Positions 1 through 17,900 of a stretch of 64,000 nt of DNA are shown here, one piece after another (the stretch's first letter is position 1; every line of letters starts with the position of its first letter). This DNA is from Arabidopsis thaliana (Eukaryota; Streptophyta; Magnoliopsida; Brassicales; Brassicaceae). The stretch covers positions 5,580,001-5,644,000 of the forward strand of contig NC_003076.8 in the NCBI RefSeq assembly GCF_000001735.4, given 5' to 3'. The translations under genes were made by a program, and so were the position numbers. Below the pieces are notes generated by a model that was given only the letters and a program-made list of their open reading frames with translations, was not told the origin of the DNA and searched no databases.

Positions 1-919
<919 letters not shown>

Positions 920-1059
920 TTATTGCTTCTTCTTTGGTTTATCGATGACGCGGCCGCTTTTATAGTGGCTTCTCCAGTGTGCCACGAATTCATGATATCA
1001 ACTTATCAAGTATGACGTCATTGCTTATGTGTTCTGATTTTTCACATTTGGATTCTCTC

Positions 1060-1300
1060 TTTCGAACGTTTTTTTTTTTTGACTTTCACATTTATTTCTC
1101 TGAATGTTAATCCAGCTTCAATAGCTCTCTACTGGTTATCAGGAGTCCTTCCCAAGAAAGTTTGCCTCAAGGTCTTCGCTATTAAAGAGGACTAGAGTCT
1201 AGACGAGACTTGCTTTGATGATCCTCGACCGGACGAGACTACTGACCTGAAAGTCATAATCGTTATGGTCAATATCCTCGTTTGCTGGTCACCTCATTAA
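1060..1300. other. spacer between reductase copies
   Basis: Spacer upstream of the first reductase copy. It contains a T-run at 1071-1080 and a less AT-rich stretch at about 1120-1270 that has no counterpart in the other two intergenic spacers. I see no credible ORF or splice structure; it may be a short insertion specific to this copy. Confidence 0.35.
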
Positions 1301-1308
1301 CAAATTTG

Positions 1309-1400
1309 GGTACAGAGAGACAGAACACATATGACATATCACACCAAACCCACAAAACAGTATCCAGCTCGCAATAGTTTCCGCAAAACAGAGCCATGTA
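1309..1400 (-). pseudogene. relic of sugar-transporter last exon (copy 1)
   Basis: On the minus strand this stretch still reads GSVLRKLLRAG and matches the start of the real last exon of the sugar transporter at 7851-7982 (GSVLQELLGAGILFCGFG), including the intron bases in front of the acceptor. The 3' half with the PETKG motif has been lost or scrambled. It sits just downstream of a reductase gene, as the real exon does relative to the third reductase copy, so it was probably carried along when the reductase genes were duplicated. Confidence 0.75.
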
Positions 1401-1759
1401 ATTGTAATTGTAATTTTCTTGTCCTCGAATAAAGAAAAAAAGGAATTGCACAAAATAGCAACAGTAACTGTATCCATTGATGTTTAAACAAAGCATACAT
1501 GGGAACGTGAGCTATAGAAAACATGGGTTTGTATTTAGGCTCTGGGTTTGTATTTACTATTTAGCCTCTTTTTTCTTTTTTCATTTGTGAGAGAGGTTTG
1601 TCGTTATTTGTTATTATTACTTTCATACATTTTATGAACAAGCCACATAAAACGAATAACAAACAGATTCACATTACTATATATTATAGTTACTAGTATT
1701 ATTCATAAACCAAAAACTCACGGTTGGGTTCAACAGACATACCAACTCTTGTTGGATAA

Positions 1760-3891
<2,132 letters not shown>

Positions 3892-4144
3892 TTACTTCTT
3901 CTTCTTCTTCTTCGAGGACGCGCCTGCTTTTTATAGTGGCCTCTCACTCGTAATATCAAGTATGAAGTCACTGCTCATGATGATTCATCACAATATGTTC
4001 ACAATTTTTAAACTCTTTCGAGCGTTTTTATTGTTGACACTTTCACATTTTGTGATATATTTTCATTTCCTTTCACATTTCATTTTCTTTCCAATTCTCT
4101 CTTCTGTCACATTTTCACAAGAGTTGGTGTTTATACATTACTGA

Positions 4145-4510
4145 TATAGGAAAAGGATGGTGATAAATGAGTGACACGTGGACGGTGGTAATTGAAGATT
4201 AAAAGCAACGGTCAATATTAAGAACAGAAGAATGAGGTCAATAAGAAGCTGAAGACACTTCATTATGCTAAAATCTGAGATTGTATCTTCTTCTTCATTT
4301 TGTTCTCTGTTACTACTTGAGAATTCTCTGTAATTCTCAAGCTATTCCTCATCGTTTACCGGAGCTTCTCTCTTGAGACTCTTGTAGATGAGAAGTTGAT
4401 GTTGCGTTTCATGAACGTCGTATCAAATTATCAATCTATATCTTTCGAATCCATTTTCCTCTTTATTATCTGATTTACGTTATCAATTACAAAAGAACAC
4501 ACCTCATCGT
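4145..4510. other. spacer upstream of second reductase copy
   Basis: AT-rich spacer between the second reductase promoter and the second transporter relic. No convincing gene. The sequence immediately upstream of each reductase copy (CT/TTC-rich leader, GACGCG motif, TATAGTGG) is conserved among the three copies; the rest of this spacer is not. Confidence 0.4.
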
Positions 4511-4672
4511 TTTAGAGACATTTGGCTTCAATTTCCTCAAGTGTCAAGTGTGGTCCCTTTGTCTCTGGAACATCGAAGATTCTTAAGACCAGAGACAAAA
4601 CACATATCACACCAAACCCACAAAACAGTATCCCAGCTCCAAATAGTTCTCGCAAAACAGAGCCATGTGATT
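4511..4672 (-). pseudogene. relic of sugar-transporter last exon (copy 2)
   Basis: Nearly the whole of the transporter's final exon (7851-7982) and the intron bases before it are recognisable here base for base, including the antisense of the AKCL stop region and of the VPETKG region, but with small insertions (around 4540-4550 and 4575-4595) that break the frame. It has no transporter exon upstream and lies downstream of the second reductase copy, at the same relative place as copy 1 and as the functional exon. It is a passenger of the tandem duplication, not a gene. Confidence 0.85.
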
Positions 4673-4982
4673 GTTAATCGTGATGTCCTCTAATAAAGAA
4701 GAAAAGGAGTTGCACAAATAGCAACACTAACTTAATTACATTTTTGAATTTGTGAGAGGGGTTTGAGATTGTTTGTTACTACCTTGATACATTTGAATTT
4801 GATAAACAAGTCACACAGAAAATGATTCAAAACCATAACGAACGAACAAATTGATACATATTAAAAAATTACTTGAATTACTAGTAATCTAGTATTTATA
4901 AACCAAAACCTCAGGCTTGGATTCGAACACCCATACAAAATCTTTTGGATACATACAACATTACTCCCATAGATATATATAT

Positions 4983-7850
<2,868 letters not shown>

Positions 7851-10800
7851 TTAGAGACATTTGGCTTCAATTTCCTCAAGAGTGAGACCCTTTGTCTCTG
7901 GCACAATGAAGAATATGAATACCAGAGACAATACACATATCACACCAAACCCACAAAACAGTATCCCAGCTCCCAGCAGTTCCTGCAAAACAGAGCCATT
8001 TGAGCCAAACGAAAAGTTCCAGTTAGATATCAGAAGAAAAACTACTCTAACTGTGGGTGTCGATATCATTCGACTAGAATTTCACCACGACTAACCATAT
8101 GATTGACAATTTCTTCTAAAGTAAAAAAGTCTTGCAAAAGGGTTGCTACCATTTCTACAGTAATGGCCATACCAAGCTTAAACAAACGAGAATTTTTGTC
8201 CTCAAGGGAATGGTAGGTTACCTTTAGGGGTGAAAACGCAAATGTCACAAGTGCGTTTGCACCAAAATTCACAAGCACTGCTAGACTGAGACCTCGACCT
8301 CTTAGTTTAAGGGGAAATATCTCTGAAATCATCAGCCAACCAATTGGACCAAAAGATAGCTGCAAGATTGATGGTAATACGTTCAAGCTCTTATTGAAAA
8401 GTAGAAAGCCAAACATGTTGAAAAAAAGAACTAGAAGCATATCAAAAGTTTTAAGGCGAAAATAATGAAATCCATGAATCACTTTTGTACATAAACTCCA
8501 ATGGAACTACTTGTTATAAGAACTCCAACTTTAGATGCCACGAGTTATATCAAAAAGTCTATGATACTTTTAGGACAAGCATTGACATTGTGGTAGTGAA
8601 GTTTGATTAGCAAAATTCTAATCAACTATTTGTTTACCTGGTAACAGCCCACATAAAGCAGCAGTGCAACTACAGCAACAACTGGTGAGGCGCTGAAAAA
8701 GAGGTAGTATGACCCCAGCAGGAATAATGAAACAACCTGTTTGACATTGAAAATAAAATGTTATTAGGAGTATTGGGTTCTCTCTATCATTGAGCTGAAC
8801 ATTTAGTGAGCTTGACCTAAATTTACTGTACTTTTGCTTAAGGTGTATAAACGGAACATGGATGAGAAAAGGGAAGGGATAAAGACAGAGGACATACCAT
8901 GCCACCAACTCCACCAAGAAGTAAAGGTCTCCTTCCAAGTCTGTCGATAACTACAACAGCTACTCCTGTCATAATCAACTGCAACAACAGAGGCGGGTGT
9001 TATTTCTTTGAAGGCAAAATAACTAAAACGGCATTTCTTTATTACATTGGAAAAGTAACTTAAATTTTAGCCAGGTGGGAAACAGTGAAAACCTTCAATA
9101 GACCAAGTAGAATTGAGACCCTTGTTGCATCACCTGCGGCTGAAAAGCCAGCGGTCTAACAGGAAATGTGGGATGGGGGGAGAAGTTAAAAATCCAGTCG
9201 TGAGTTTCGAAGTGCAACAAAGCCAATATTATACTATACAGAAAGTTTATTTAGAGAAGAAGAAAACCTGCAGTATTGATGGTGCATAATAAAGCACACT
9301 TGGTTGTCCAGTTATCTGCCATTAGACAAGAATTCATTAGTAATTATTCTTTCAAGAGAACACAATGATTAGATTTGACTATACCAACCTGCTGAAACAA
9401 GACTAGACCTCCTCCTATGATGAGAGCTTTCAAGCACTTCCCTTGAAATAATTCACCAAATGTGACTTCTTTATCCTCGCCCACAAAAGTTAGTTCAGCC
9501 AAAATCTCATTTACTTGTTCAGCAGCTGAATCAACAAAAGCAGGGCCTCTAAGGCAGCAGAGAGATTTGATTGCAGCCTCTCGTTGGTTCTCCACATTCC
9601 CTTTCCCCTGTATGACGCGCAACAAAAGCCACCTAGGGGATGCTGGGAGCCACCACATCCCAATTCCCATAATAACTGCCAAAGGGACACTTGTTGCATA
9701 CATGTATCGCCAACCAGAATGAACATTGACTGTAAGACTACCGATTCCATAACCTCCCTGTGTAAAATTTTGTATGGGGATATGTGAGATTAACTTGGTG
9801 AACAAAGATTTCAACTCAACTGCTTCACATAAAGCAATCAACGTCCTAAATCTCAGGGTTGCAGGAACTTACAACCATCCCAAGGACTATGAAGAATTCC
9901 TTTAATGATACCAGCTGTCCACGTATCGGACTTGGAGCAGTCTCTGCAATGTACATCGGAGCCGCATGCATTGCCTAAATGTAGGGAAACAATTCAGTTC
10001 CCGTAGCAAGAGTACTGCTATATGTAATCCACAGCAAAAGCACATGGATAAACAATATTTTCGAAAGGTAAACAAGATTTCTAGTCACTGGCTTTTAAGC
10101 TGGAAAAACATAAAAAATACGAAGGACGAAGAATACAGTCACAATATATGTGTACTCTGTATACATGTACATAGAATAGACATCAATTATGTTTCTATGA
10201 TGATGCACTGGATAACAACCCATGCTCAGCAATAGATGGAAATATATTTGCATCAACTGTTAGATTCATTGGAAAGGTTAAGTTAGGTTGATTATATACA
10301 TGATAAGAACTCCACATCCTTTAGGAGGGGAACAAGTTAAAATATTATAAGACCTTGGAAAGTAGTCACCACTATAAATTAAGAGTGTGGGTGCCCTAAA
10401 GTCCTATAAAGCATTAATTTGCTCCCCTCCTAACAGATGTGCGATTCTTAGTACACCGCCAAATGCATAATATATAACGTTTGAGCCATTGGCATGCATA
10501 AGAAAGTCTTTAGATGTCAAACAATAAAGAAGCATGATCAGTCTTACCAGTCCAACTGAGACCCCATAAATAACCCGTCCAATTATCAGAACGGAATAGG
10601 TTGGGGCTAGTGCAGTCACAAGGGCTCCAACGAGATACAATAATGCAGCCAAAATCAGCTCCTTTCTTCTTCCTTCCAAATTCAACAAAACCAAAACTTT
10701 ATCTTTTTCCACAAGCAAACATTGCTAAATACTCATGCCTACAAAATGAAGATAGTGAGAAGTAAAACTAACCTATAACGTCAGCGATAGTAAAAGCCAC

Positions 10801-12332
10801 AATTGAGCCAAATAATGCACCGTAAAGTGAGCCACTGGTCTGGAGAAAATTTAACACTATTTTGTAAGCAAATTTGTCTTTACTCCAAATGGCAAACACA
10901 TATCCAAGAGCGGCAGGTGAATAAATGATAAGCAATGACCAGGATAAAGAAGAAGTATCACATATAACTTGGAAACTTACAACTAGACCAACATCCACTG
11001 AGGACAAGTTGTACCATGAAATTCCACTTAATGAAGGCGACTGCAGAAAAGGGAACAGCATAGTAAGATAGCAAAGTCATAGGCTCCTAAAAGAATGTAG
11101 ACAAATATAAATAACGTACATGCATGTGACAACAATATACAGGAGAAATCAAAGGGAAAAAATGGTCTGGCAAGTGTGAAATATCATGTTTCAGTACTGA
11201 TATCTCAGTCCAATTTCCAGAGCTTTATAATATTTAGGCTTTGAAAACAGTGACTAGGCACTTGAAAAATAAGTTGAATGATAACAAATTTTGTAGGACT
11301 AGATAGTTTCAGACAACTTTTAACTTTACCTGAAGTGAAATGGTTGCACAAGAAGTTGCACCAATTTCATAACCATAAAGCAGTCCTCCGAGAGCTGGAA
11401 ATAAAAACCTGATAATGAAACAGAAACTTCTTAACATGCATATATCAATCATCAATGGACTAGCTACAAACCAAAAAACTACCATGCGCAAAGGGACATA
11501 GGTCCAAATTCCTGCAGATGGTATGTAATTCCATAAGGAATTCTATTTGAAAGCTATGCAAGGTACCATACACAGCGTTCTAGTTTCCTAGTCAGGATAC
11601 ATATTATGCTAAATGATACACAATATAACCAAACAAAGAACACATCGGAATTGTTCAAGAGTGTTTCATTTGAATCATTTTAAGAACTACCAAACTTGGA
11701 GAAGAGATGAGAGATCTCACGGGAGAATGGCGGCAACGACAGAGTAGTTTTCTGGGACATGATTCTCTTTAATAAGAGGCTCCCTTTCTGGGCTGATCTC
11801 ACCAGATGACTTACCAAACTAAAACGCATAAACAGTTTCAGAAAGTTGCCACCCAAAAAAAAAAAAACAGTAAGGAACACACAAATCATGAAACCAACAA
11901 ACCAATTGTACACAGCATTTAGGGTCTAAAAATTTCATGCTTAAAGATAACTGTGAGGCTGATGGCTAAAAATCCGTAAAAGCCTCTAAATTTCTTCTCA
12001 GAATTGAAGCGAGTCCCCAAAAAGTGAATATATGACTCTTAAATACAATCTCTAAGATTCCAACATAGCAAATTTCAGAATTTTTCCAGAAATTTGTCAG
12101 CTAAAAGCCAAAGTTGATCTCAAAAGGAACATTCCTAATGTGGCAAGTCAAGAAGTACGAATTTACTAGAGAATTAAGCTTCAGATGAAAGGAGACGTAT
12201 ACTTCAAATGAAAACTCTCTCACACCGTTTAATCGAACAGGAAACAAAACGACGAAGTAGACAATGAAAGGAGACGTATACCTCTCTGGAAACAGAGGAG
12301 ATTGGTTGCTGCTGCTCAGGATCAAGCGCCAT
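7851..12332 (-). CDS. VGT2: vacuolar-type sugar transporter (MFS, VGT/D-xylose-proton symporter-like)
   Basis: Probably AT5G17010. Fourteen coding exons: 12282-12332, 11721-11818, 11330-11408, 10981-11040, 10773-10839, 10548-10672, 9873-9974, 9389-9757, 9268-9315, 9093-9155, 8898-8978, 8638-8736, 8222-8359, 7851-7982; 1512 nt, 503 aa. A major-facilitator sugar carrier with about 12 membrane spans. Family signatures: FPALGGLLYGYEIGA in the first span, GRRKELIL after span 2, GRVIYGVSVGLA, PASPRWLLL before the central loop, FQQITGQPSVLYYAP in span 7, DRLGRRPLL, and VPETKGLTLEEIEAK at the C-terminus. The closest family (VGT1/VGT2) acts at the vacuolar membrane in proton-coupled glucose uptake; transport for this copy is inferred. 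The cytosolic N-terminus is hydrophilic with no cleavable signal. Its last exon is the source of the two relics at 1309-1400 and 4511-4672. Confidence 0.93.
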
Positions 12333-13329
12333 AGCTGTGATTTGAGCGACCGAAATATGAATTCTGGTTCTGAGTTTAGTTAGGTTTGCTGAACGAAACC
12401 CATATATATAATTCTCCGGGGTTTTGAAGATTTAACTACTACCACTCAACGACATTGAATCATCTTCACATAGACGTGGAGGTTGGTGACGATGACGGTC
12501 AGAATTTGGAATGTTAATCTATCGACAATACCAACCGTTGGATTGACTCTAGTATAAACTATAAAGTATGCTATCAAATGTTCCATTTTATTTTATTTTT
12601 GACAGAAGAAATTTGTAACTTAATTTGTTTTTTTGATAATTTTTGTAACTAGATTTACGAACGAAAGAAAGGTGCAACTGGTTGTATATGTCGAAAAAAT
12701 TGAAAAATTTTGGAAAATTTGAGTTGAAGAAAAAAAATTAAATAATATTCAATTCATTTTATGCAAAATAGGAGATGAAGATAATTTTTTATCTATATAT
12801 ATATTTTTGCAGTCATTCTAGCAAATAAATCGTAGAGTTGAACTTATTTACAACCCAATGCTATTAACACTAAATCTTTTTTCCAAACTAATTAATTTTA
12901 CTTTACATTCTTAATTTAAATTGTCAATCACATTATCAATCAAATTTAATCTAAACAAATTTCACATCAATCCCTTAAAATCAGCATAAACGTATTTGTT
13001 AACAATATTTTAAAACAAAGTTTTTTGTACATAATTTGAATATAAAGGAAACTTAATTAATTAATTTGAATATAATTTGTAACTTAAGTTGTATTATCTT
13101 GTAAAAAGGAAACTTAATTAATTTATTGAATTATATATTTATCAATATCATTTTTTCTTTATTTAAAATATATAATTCATTAAAAGGCCTTCCCAAATAA
13201 ATTGGGCTGGCCTGGTAAATTGTAATTGGGACTACATCCATATCATTACCTAATATTAATAACAACATTTTAAGTTGAGAAAAGAAATCTTAATTTAGAC
13301 CTTTACATAATAAAAAATATATGATCAAT
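12333..13329. other. AT-rich spacer with Helitron-like segment
   Basis: 12333-12560 is the transporter promoter and leader. From about 12790 to 12870 the sequence (TATATATTTTTGCAGTCATT, then AAATAAATCGTAGAGTTGAACTTATTTACAA in substance) resembles 45070-45125, the left part of the Helitron-like element described there. No matching right end with a hairpin and CTAG was found here, so at most this is a fragment. The remaining sequence is AT-rich with no gene. Confidence 0.4.
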
Positions 13330-13367
13330 ATCATTTTTACTGAATAACTCTATATCACTAAAATATA

Positions 13368-13379
13368 TTTGGCGCGAAA
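13368..13379. promoter_or_regulatory. E2F-type site TTTGGCGCGAAA
   Basis: Perfect fit to the E2F/DP consensus TTTSSCGC on both strands. It lies about 1.5 kb upstream of the XPO1A start codon within a repeated segment, so it may be a transposon-borne site; binding is inferred. Confidence 0.5.
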
Positions 13380-14124
13380 TTTTTTATAAACTTGAAAATT
13401 ATTTAGAATCAATACAAAGTAAGAAAAAACAAATTTCTAGTGCAACATAATCGCGTGATCATCTACTGTTTGTTTGTGAGTTTTCTTCTCAGATTTGAAT
13501 AATGGTTTTCAGCAGATTGTGTTCGCGTCAAATGTTGTTTTGTTCTTAGGTAGAACTCCTTTCTTCGACTCATCTCTCTTCCCCTGCGGCTCCGTCCTTG
13601 TTTCAAAAACTTGAAGCTCATGTCGTGGTTTACAATCTATGGAGACAGTGAAATAACCTCCTTCATAACTCGCAACACCTATCACCAGCTCTTATCTTCA
13701 AGTTCGCTGATCGGGAGCTTCACAACAACATCACCTCAAGAAGAAGTAGGAAGAGCTGGCAACGGTTGATGCTTTTTTGGATTCACTAAGTTTACCAAAT
13801 CTTATGTAAGCTGCTAAGTTTTATTGTAATCTTGTTTTTACTTCTCTTTTTTTGTCACGTTTGCTTTTTATGTAGGTTTTGCTCTATAACGCCTAAAATC
13901 TCATTTTAACAATATTTATGTATTTAGCAAAAAAAAAAGAGTATATAAACGGTTGAAAACTTATTATGATATCAGATTGGACACTTTTTGTGAGATTTTA
14001 ATTATGATTTTAGCGCAAAGTTTAATTTGAAATCTAATAACTCAATACCATGATAATTGTTTTTCTCACAAACACTAGAAAGTGAGTTTGTTTTATTCTC
14101 TGTAAATTTAATGTCACTAATCTA

Positions 14125-14136
14125 TTTGGCGCGAAA
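14125..14136. promoter_or_regulatory. second E2F-type site TTTGGCGCGAAA
   Basis: Same 12-mer as at 13368-13379, followed at 14141-14151 by the degenerate copy ATTTGGAGCGA. It lies about 0.78 kb upstream of the XPO1A start codon. Confidence 0.5.
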
Positions 14137-14678
14137 TAGATATTTGGAGCGAAATTAAATTCTTATAAAATATTTAAAAATTATTTGGTAACATTAAATT
14201 TATAGAAAGTAAGAAAAACTAATTAATGGTATATGTGGTTAAATTTGTTTATCAGGATATCAAGAAACTAGATTTCAAGATTTTCTAATTCCGCTTAGTT
14301 ATTAAGAAGAAAAGAAAGGATGCATTAAAAAAAAACCTTCTTTCTAAACAAAAAAAAGAAGAAGTAGAAGATGAACTTTTCCTTTATGTATGTAAATTAA
14401 ATTCTTTGAAAACTATTTTGTTTTGTTAAGTTCCTTATGTCCCCATCAAGAAATAGCAGAAAAACTCAACAAATTATTAAATTTCAATTCTACAAATAGG
14501 CCTCAGAACAATTAAAAAACAGCATAAAAACTTAGTAAACTAATAAAGTTTCAAATCAAATTAATTAATTAAGTTACCTTAATAAAATAATAAGGAAAGA
14601 GGAAGATGTAAAACAAATTTCAAAGTCACTCGTTTTCTCCCCGTCCCCTGCGTCAATTTTAAGCTGTCTTTTGAGAAC

Positions 14679-14903
14679 TCTCTCTCTCTATATATATGTG
14701 TGTATATATAAGCCTCTCTTTTCTCGCTCTGTGTTAAACCATCCTCTCCTTTCTCTCTCTAGATTTTTATCCCCTTTCCCTCTCTCTCTCTCTCTCTCCT
14801 AGGGTTTTCGTCTCTCTCGTTCACTGTTAATAGTCTTAACGGAGAGGTTTGATTAGCCTCCGGGAAGATTCTACTGCGAACTTTGGACACATCTCTCTCT
14901 GCC
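14679..14903 (+). promoter_or_regulatory. XPO1A core promoter and CT-rich leader
   Basis: TATA-like run TATATATA at 14703-14710 is flanked by CT repeats (14679-14689 and 14779-14798), a typical plant core promoter and leader composition. A telo-box-like AGGGTTTTCG lies at 14801-14810. The start codon follows at 14904. The transcription start is inferred to fall between about 14720 and 14760. Confidence 0.5.
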
Positions 14904-17900
14904 ATGGCGGCTGAGAAGTTAAGGGACTTGAGCCAGCCGATTGACGTCGGTGTGCTCGATGCCACTGTTGCGGCCTTCTTTGTTACCGGATCTAAAGAAG
15001 AGGTGCTTCAATTTCTCTGGGTTTTGACTTGTTCAAGGGGCTCGACCAATGATTAGTCTATTTCGCGGGTCTGTTTTATTGTTTGAGCGTCTTCTTCTCG
15101 ATTGGGTGTGAGGAGTAGGAATTAGGAGCGTTTCGTTGTTAGGGTTTTAGCACTCTGATACATCTTTGTCTTAAGACGCTTGTTTCGGGCAGCTCGAGTT
15201 TTCAATTTGGATTTTTAGGGTCCTAGAGTTTTAGTAATGTATTGAATTACAATGGTTTAGTTGCTCACTGAGACTCGAGATTGGTGAATTAAGTCCCTTG
15301 TTCTTTTGTCGCTTCACTGTTTCCAATCATACTTGTAATTTTTATCCTCTGTCTTTGAGCTCATCTGGCAGTGAAATAGCATCACTTAAAAAGATAATTT
15401 TGCTATGATTGTTTAATTTTCTGATTACCGAATCTCGTATTTCTTATACTTCTGCTTCAATGTCAACATTCACCTCATTTGTATTTTAGTTTTTACCTTG
15501 AACTAATCGGCATTGCTCCCGAAACATATTCAGAGAGCTGCTGCGGACCAGATTTTGCGGGATTTGCAGGCTAATCCAGATATGTGGCTTCAAGTTGTCC
15601 ACATTCTACAAAATACAAACAGCTTGGATACCAAGTTCTTTGCTCTGCAGGTCAGTTTTAGTTCCTTATGCAGTTGTAAATTAAAACTGTTCTGTTGAGA
15701 TACTTTACTCTTTTTGGCATCCACTCTCAGGTTCTAGAAGGTGTTATAAAGTATAGATGGAATGCACTGCCTGTTGAACAACGAGATGGAATGAAAAATT
15801 ACATCTCAGAGGTTATTGTACAGGTATATACTTTTGGAGGCTTTATTACCTTGTTCTCTGGATATAACTGGGAAGCTTAGTTAACAGAACTGTTTTGATA
15901 ATGAGTTTACCTTGTAGCTCTCGAGTAATGAAGCATCTTTCAGATCAGAAAGGCTCTATGTCAACAAGCTAAATGTCATTTTGGTCCAGGTATATTCAGC
16001 ACTCCCTGATAATAATATTCAATGCGTTTATTAGTTGCACTTCTCTTGTCTCTTTGGTTTCAGTAGCTGATACTTACAAACTTCATTCCAACCCGTAGAC
16101 TTATTTTATCTTCTGGCATAACATATGTTGTGATAAATGCACAGATCGTGAAACATGATTGGCCGGCAAAGTGGACAAGCTTCATTCCTGATCTAGTTGC
16201 AGCTGCTAAAACTAGCGAAACTATCTGCGAAAATTGCATGGCCATTTTGAAAGTAAGAATCTTTACATGATATCATAATCAGTTCTCACTGGAATATTTT
16301 AAACATTTTCTTCCTTTATTTAGCTCCTAAGTGAAGAGGTTTTTGATTTCTCAAGAGGAGAAATGACTCAGCAGAAGATTAAAGAGCTGAAACAATCTCT
16401 AAACAGGTCTATTTGAGAATCTCAATTTTAGCATAGTAATTATTAGTTTTCAATCTTTATTATCGTGTATATGTTGATTAAGTGACGTTGTATCTCATTA
16501 TTTACCTATTTGTGCTTTTTTTATGTGCAGTGAGTTTAAACTCATTCATGAGTTATGCCTATATGTCCTCTCAGCTTCTCAAAGACAGGATCTTATACGT
16601 GCAACACTGTCTGCATTGCATGCCTATCTTTCCTGGATTCCATTGGGTTACATTTTTGAGTCTACTTTGGTAATAGACTTCAAATAATTTATAGATTGAT
16701 GTTAATTGGTACCACAATATGTTCTTCTGATAGCTGCTCTGGTTATTTACAGCTTGAGACCCTCCTTAAATTTTTTCCTGTGCCAGCATATAGGAACCTC
16801 ACTATTCAATGTCTGACCGAGGTACCTCAGTTTTTAAGTTCAGTTTTTCCTAATGTTAATTGAATGTATTATTTATTTCTCTATTGGCTCGAATTTTGTC
16901 GATCAGGTCGCAGCTCTTAATTTCGGGGACTTCTACAATGTTCAATATGTCAAAATGTATACCATATTTATAGGGCAGCTGCGGGTAAATTAATCGTCTT
17001 CTTGTTATTTATTTATTTTTGTCTTTTAGTTCATTGTATTATTAAGAATGATTTTTCTTTCATTCTTATTAAGTTAAAGTAGTGAATTTGGTCTGCTTCT
17101 TGTTTGTCTTGGCTTCTTGCCTGATGGTCTACACTTGTTCTCGTACTTGCAGATAATTCTCCCACCGAGTACAAAGATCCCTGAGGCATATTCCAGTGGA
17201 AGTGGTGAAGAACAAGTAAGTATTTTCTGCACGCTTGGTTTTAAGGTAGATCGTTCATTTGAATAACTTATCAAGGTTATGACTCGGAATTTTATGTGTC
17301 ACCTCTAGGCATTTATCCAGAACCTGGCACTATTTTTCACTTCCTTTTTCAAGGTAATTATTTTTCTTTGTTGAGTTAGATATCTCATGTTGGGTTTATG
17401 GAAATTTTGATATGTATAATGATTTGTGTTAATGCTTCCAGTAATTATTGTTTCATCATCTATTTCTTAACTATTTCACTACTATCTCTGCAGTTTCATA
17501 TTCGAGTCCTAGAATCAACGCCAGAAGTTGTCTCTTTGTTACTCGCTGGTCTAGAATATCTCATTAATATATCTTATGTTGACGACACTGAAGTATTTAA
17601 GGTACCTAAATTGTCTTTGTTAATATGATTGCTGTTGATAGAGTTGTATGTTAATTTTTTCCTTAATTATATTCTTATGTGCTTTTGTTCGTGTCTGAAA
17701 GATGACGTTTTCTGCTTGCTTGTGGATTGAGCAGGTTTGTTTGGACTATTGGAACTCGTTGGTGTTGGAGCTATTTGATGCGCATCATAATTCTGATAAC
17801 CCTGCAGTAAGTGCAAGCCTGATGGGTTTGCAGGTACGTTGGATTCCTTGACTAATATGATCAATTTTTTACATTTATTTAAGGTTGATACTATAGTTAT

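Larger units (their letters stand above)
13330..14230. repeat. pair of direct repeats carrying E2F-type sites
   Basis: Two related segments of roughly 100 bp, about 13340-13440 and 14110-14205, lie in direct orientation 757 bp apart. Both read TCACTA, then TATTTGGCGCGAAAT, then TATAAA, an AAAATTATTT block and AAAGTAAGAAAAA. Between them (13490-13830) is a less AT-rich stretch with no sustained ORF. The arrangement looks like a decayed mobile element or its terminal repeats, but the family is not identified. Confidence 0.5.

Noticed and set aside
4905-4935. GGATTCGAACACCC, resembling a tRNA T-arm
   Set aside because: No acceptor stem, D-arm or anticodon arm at the right distances on either strand.
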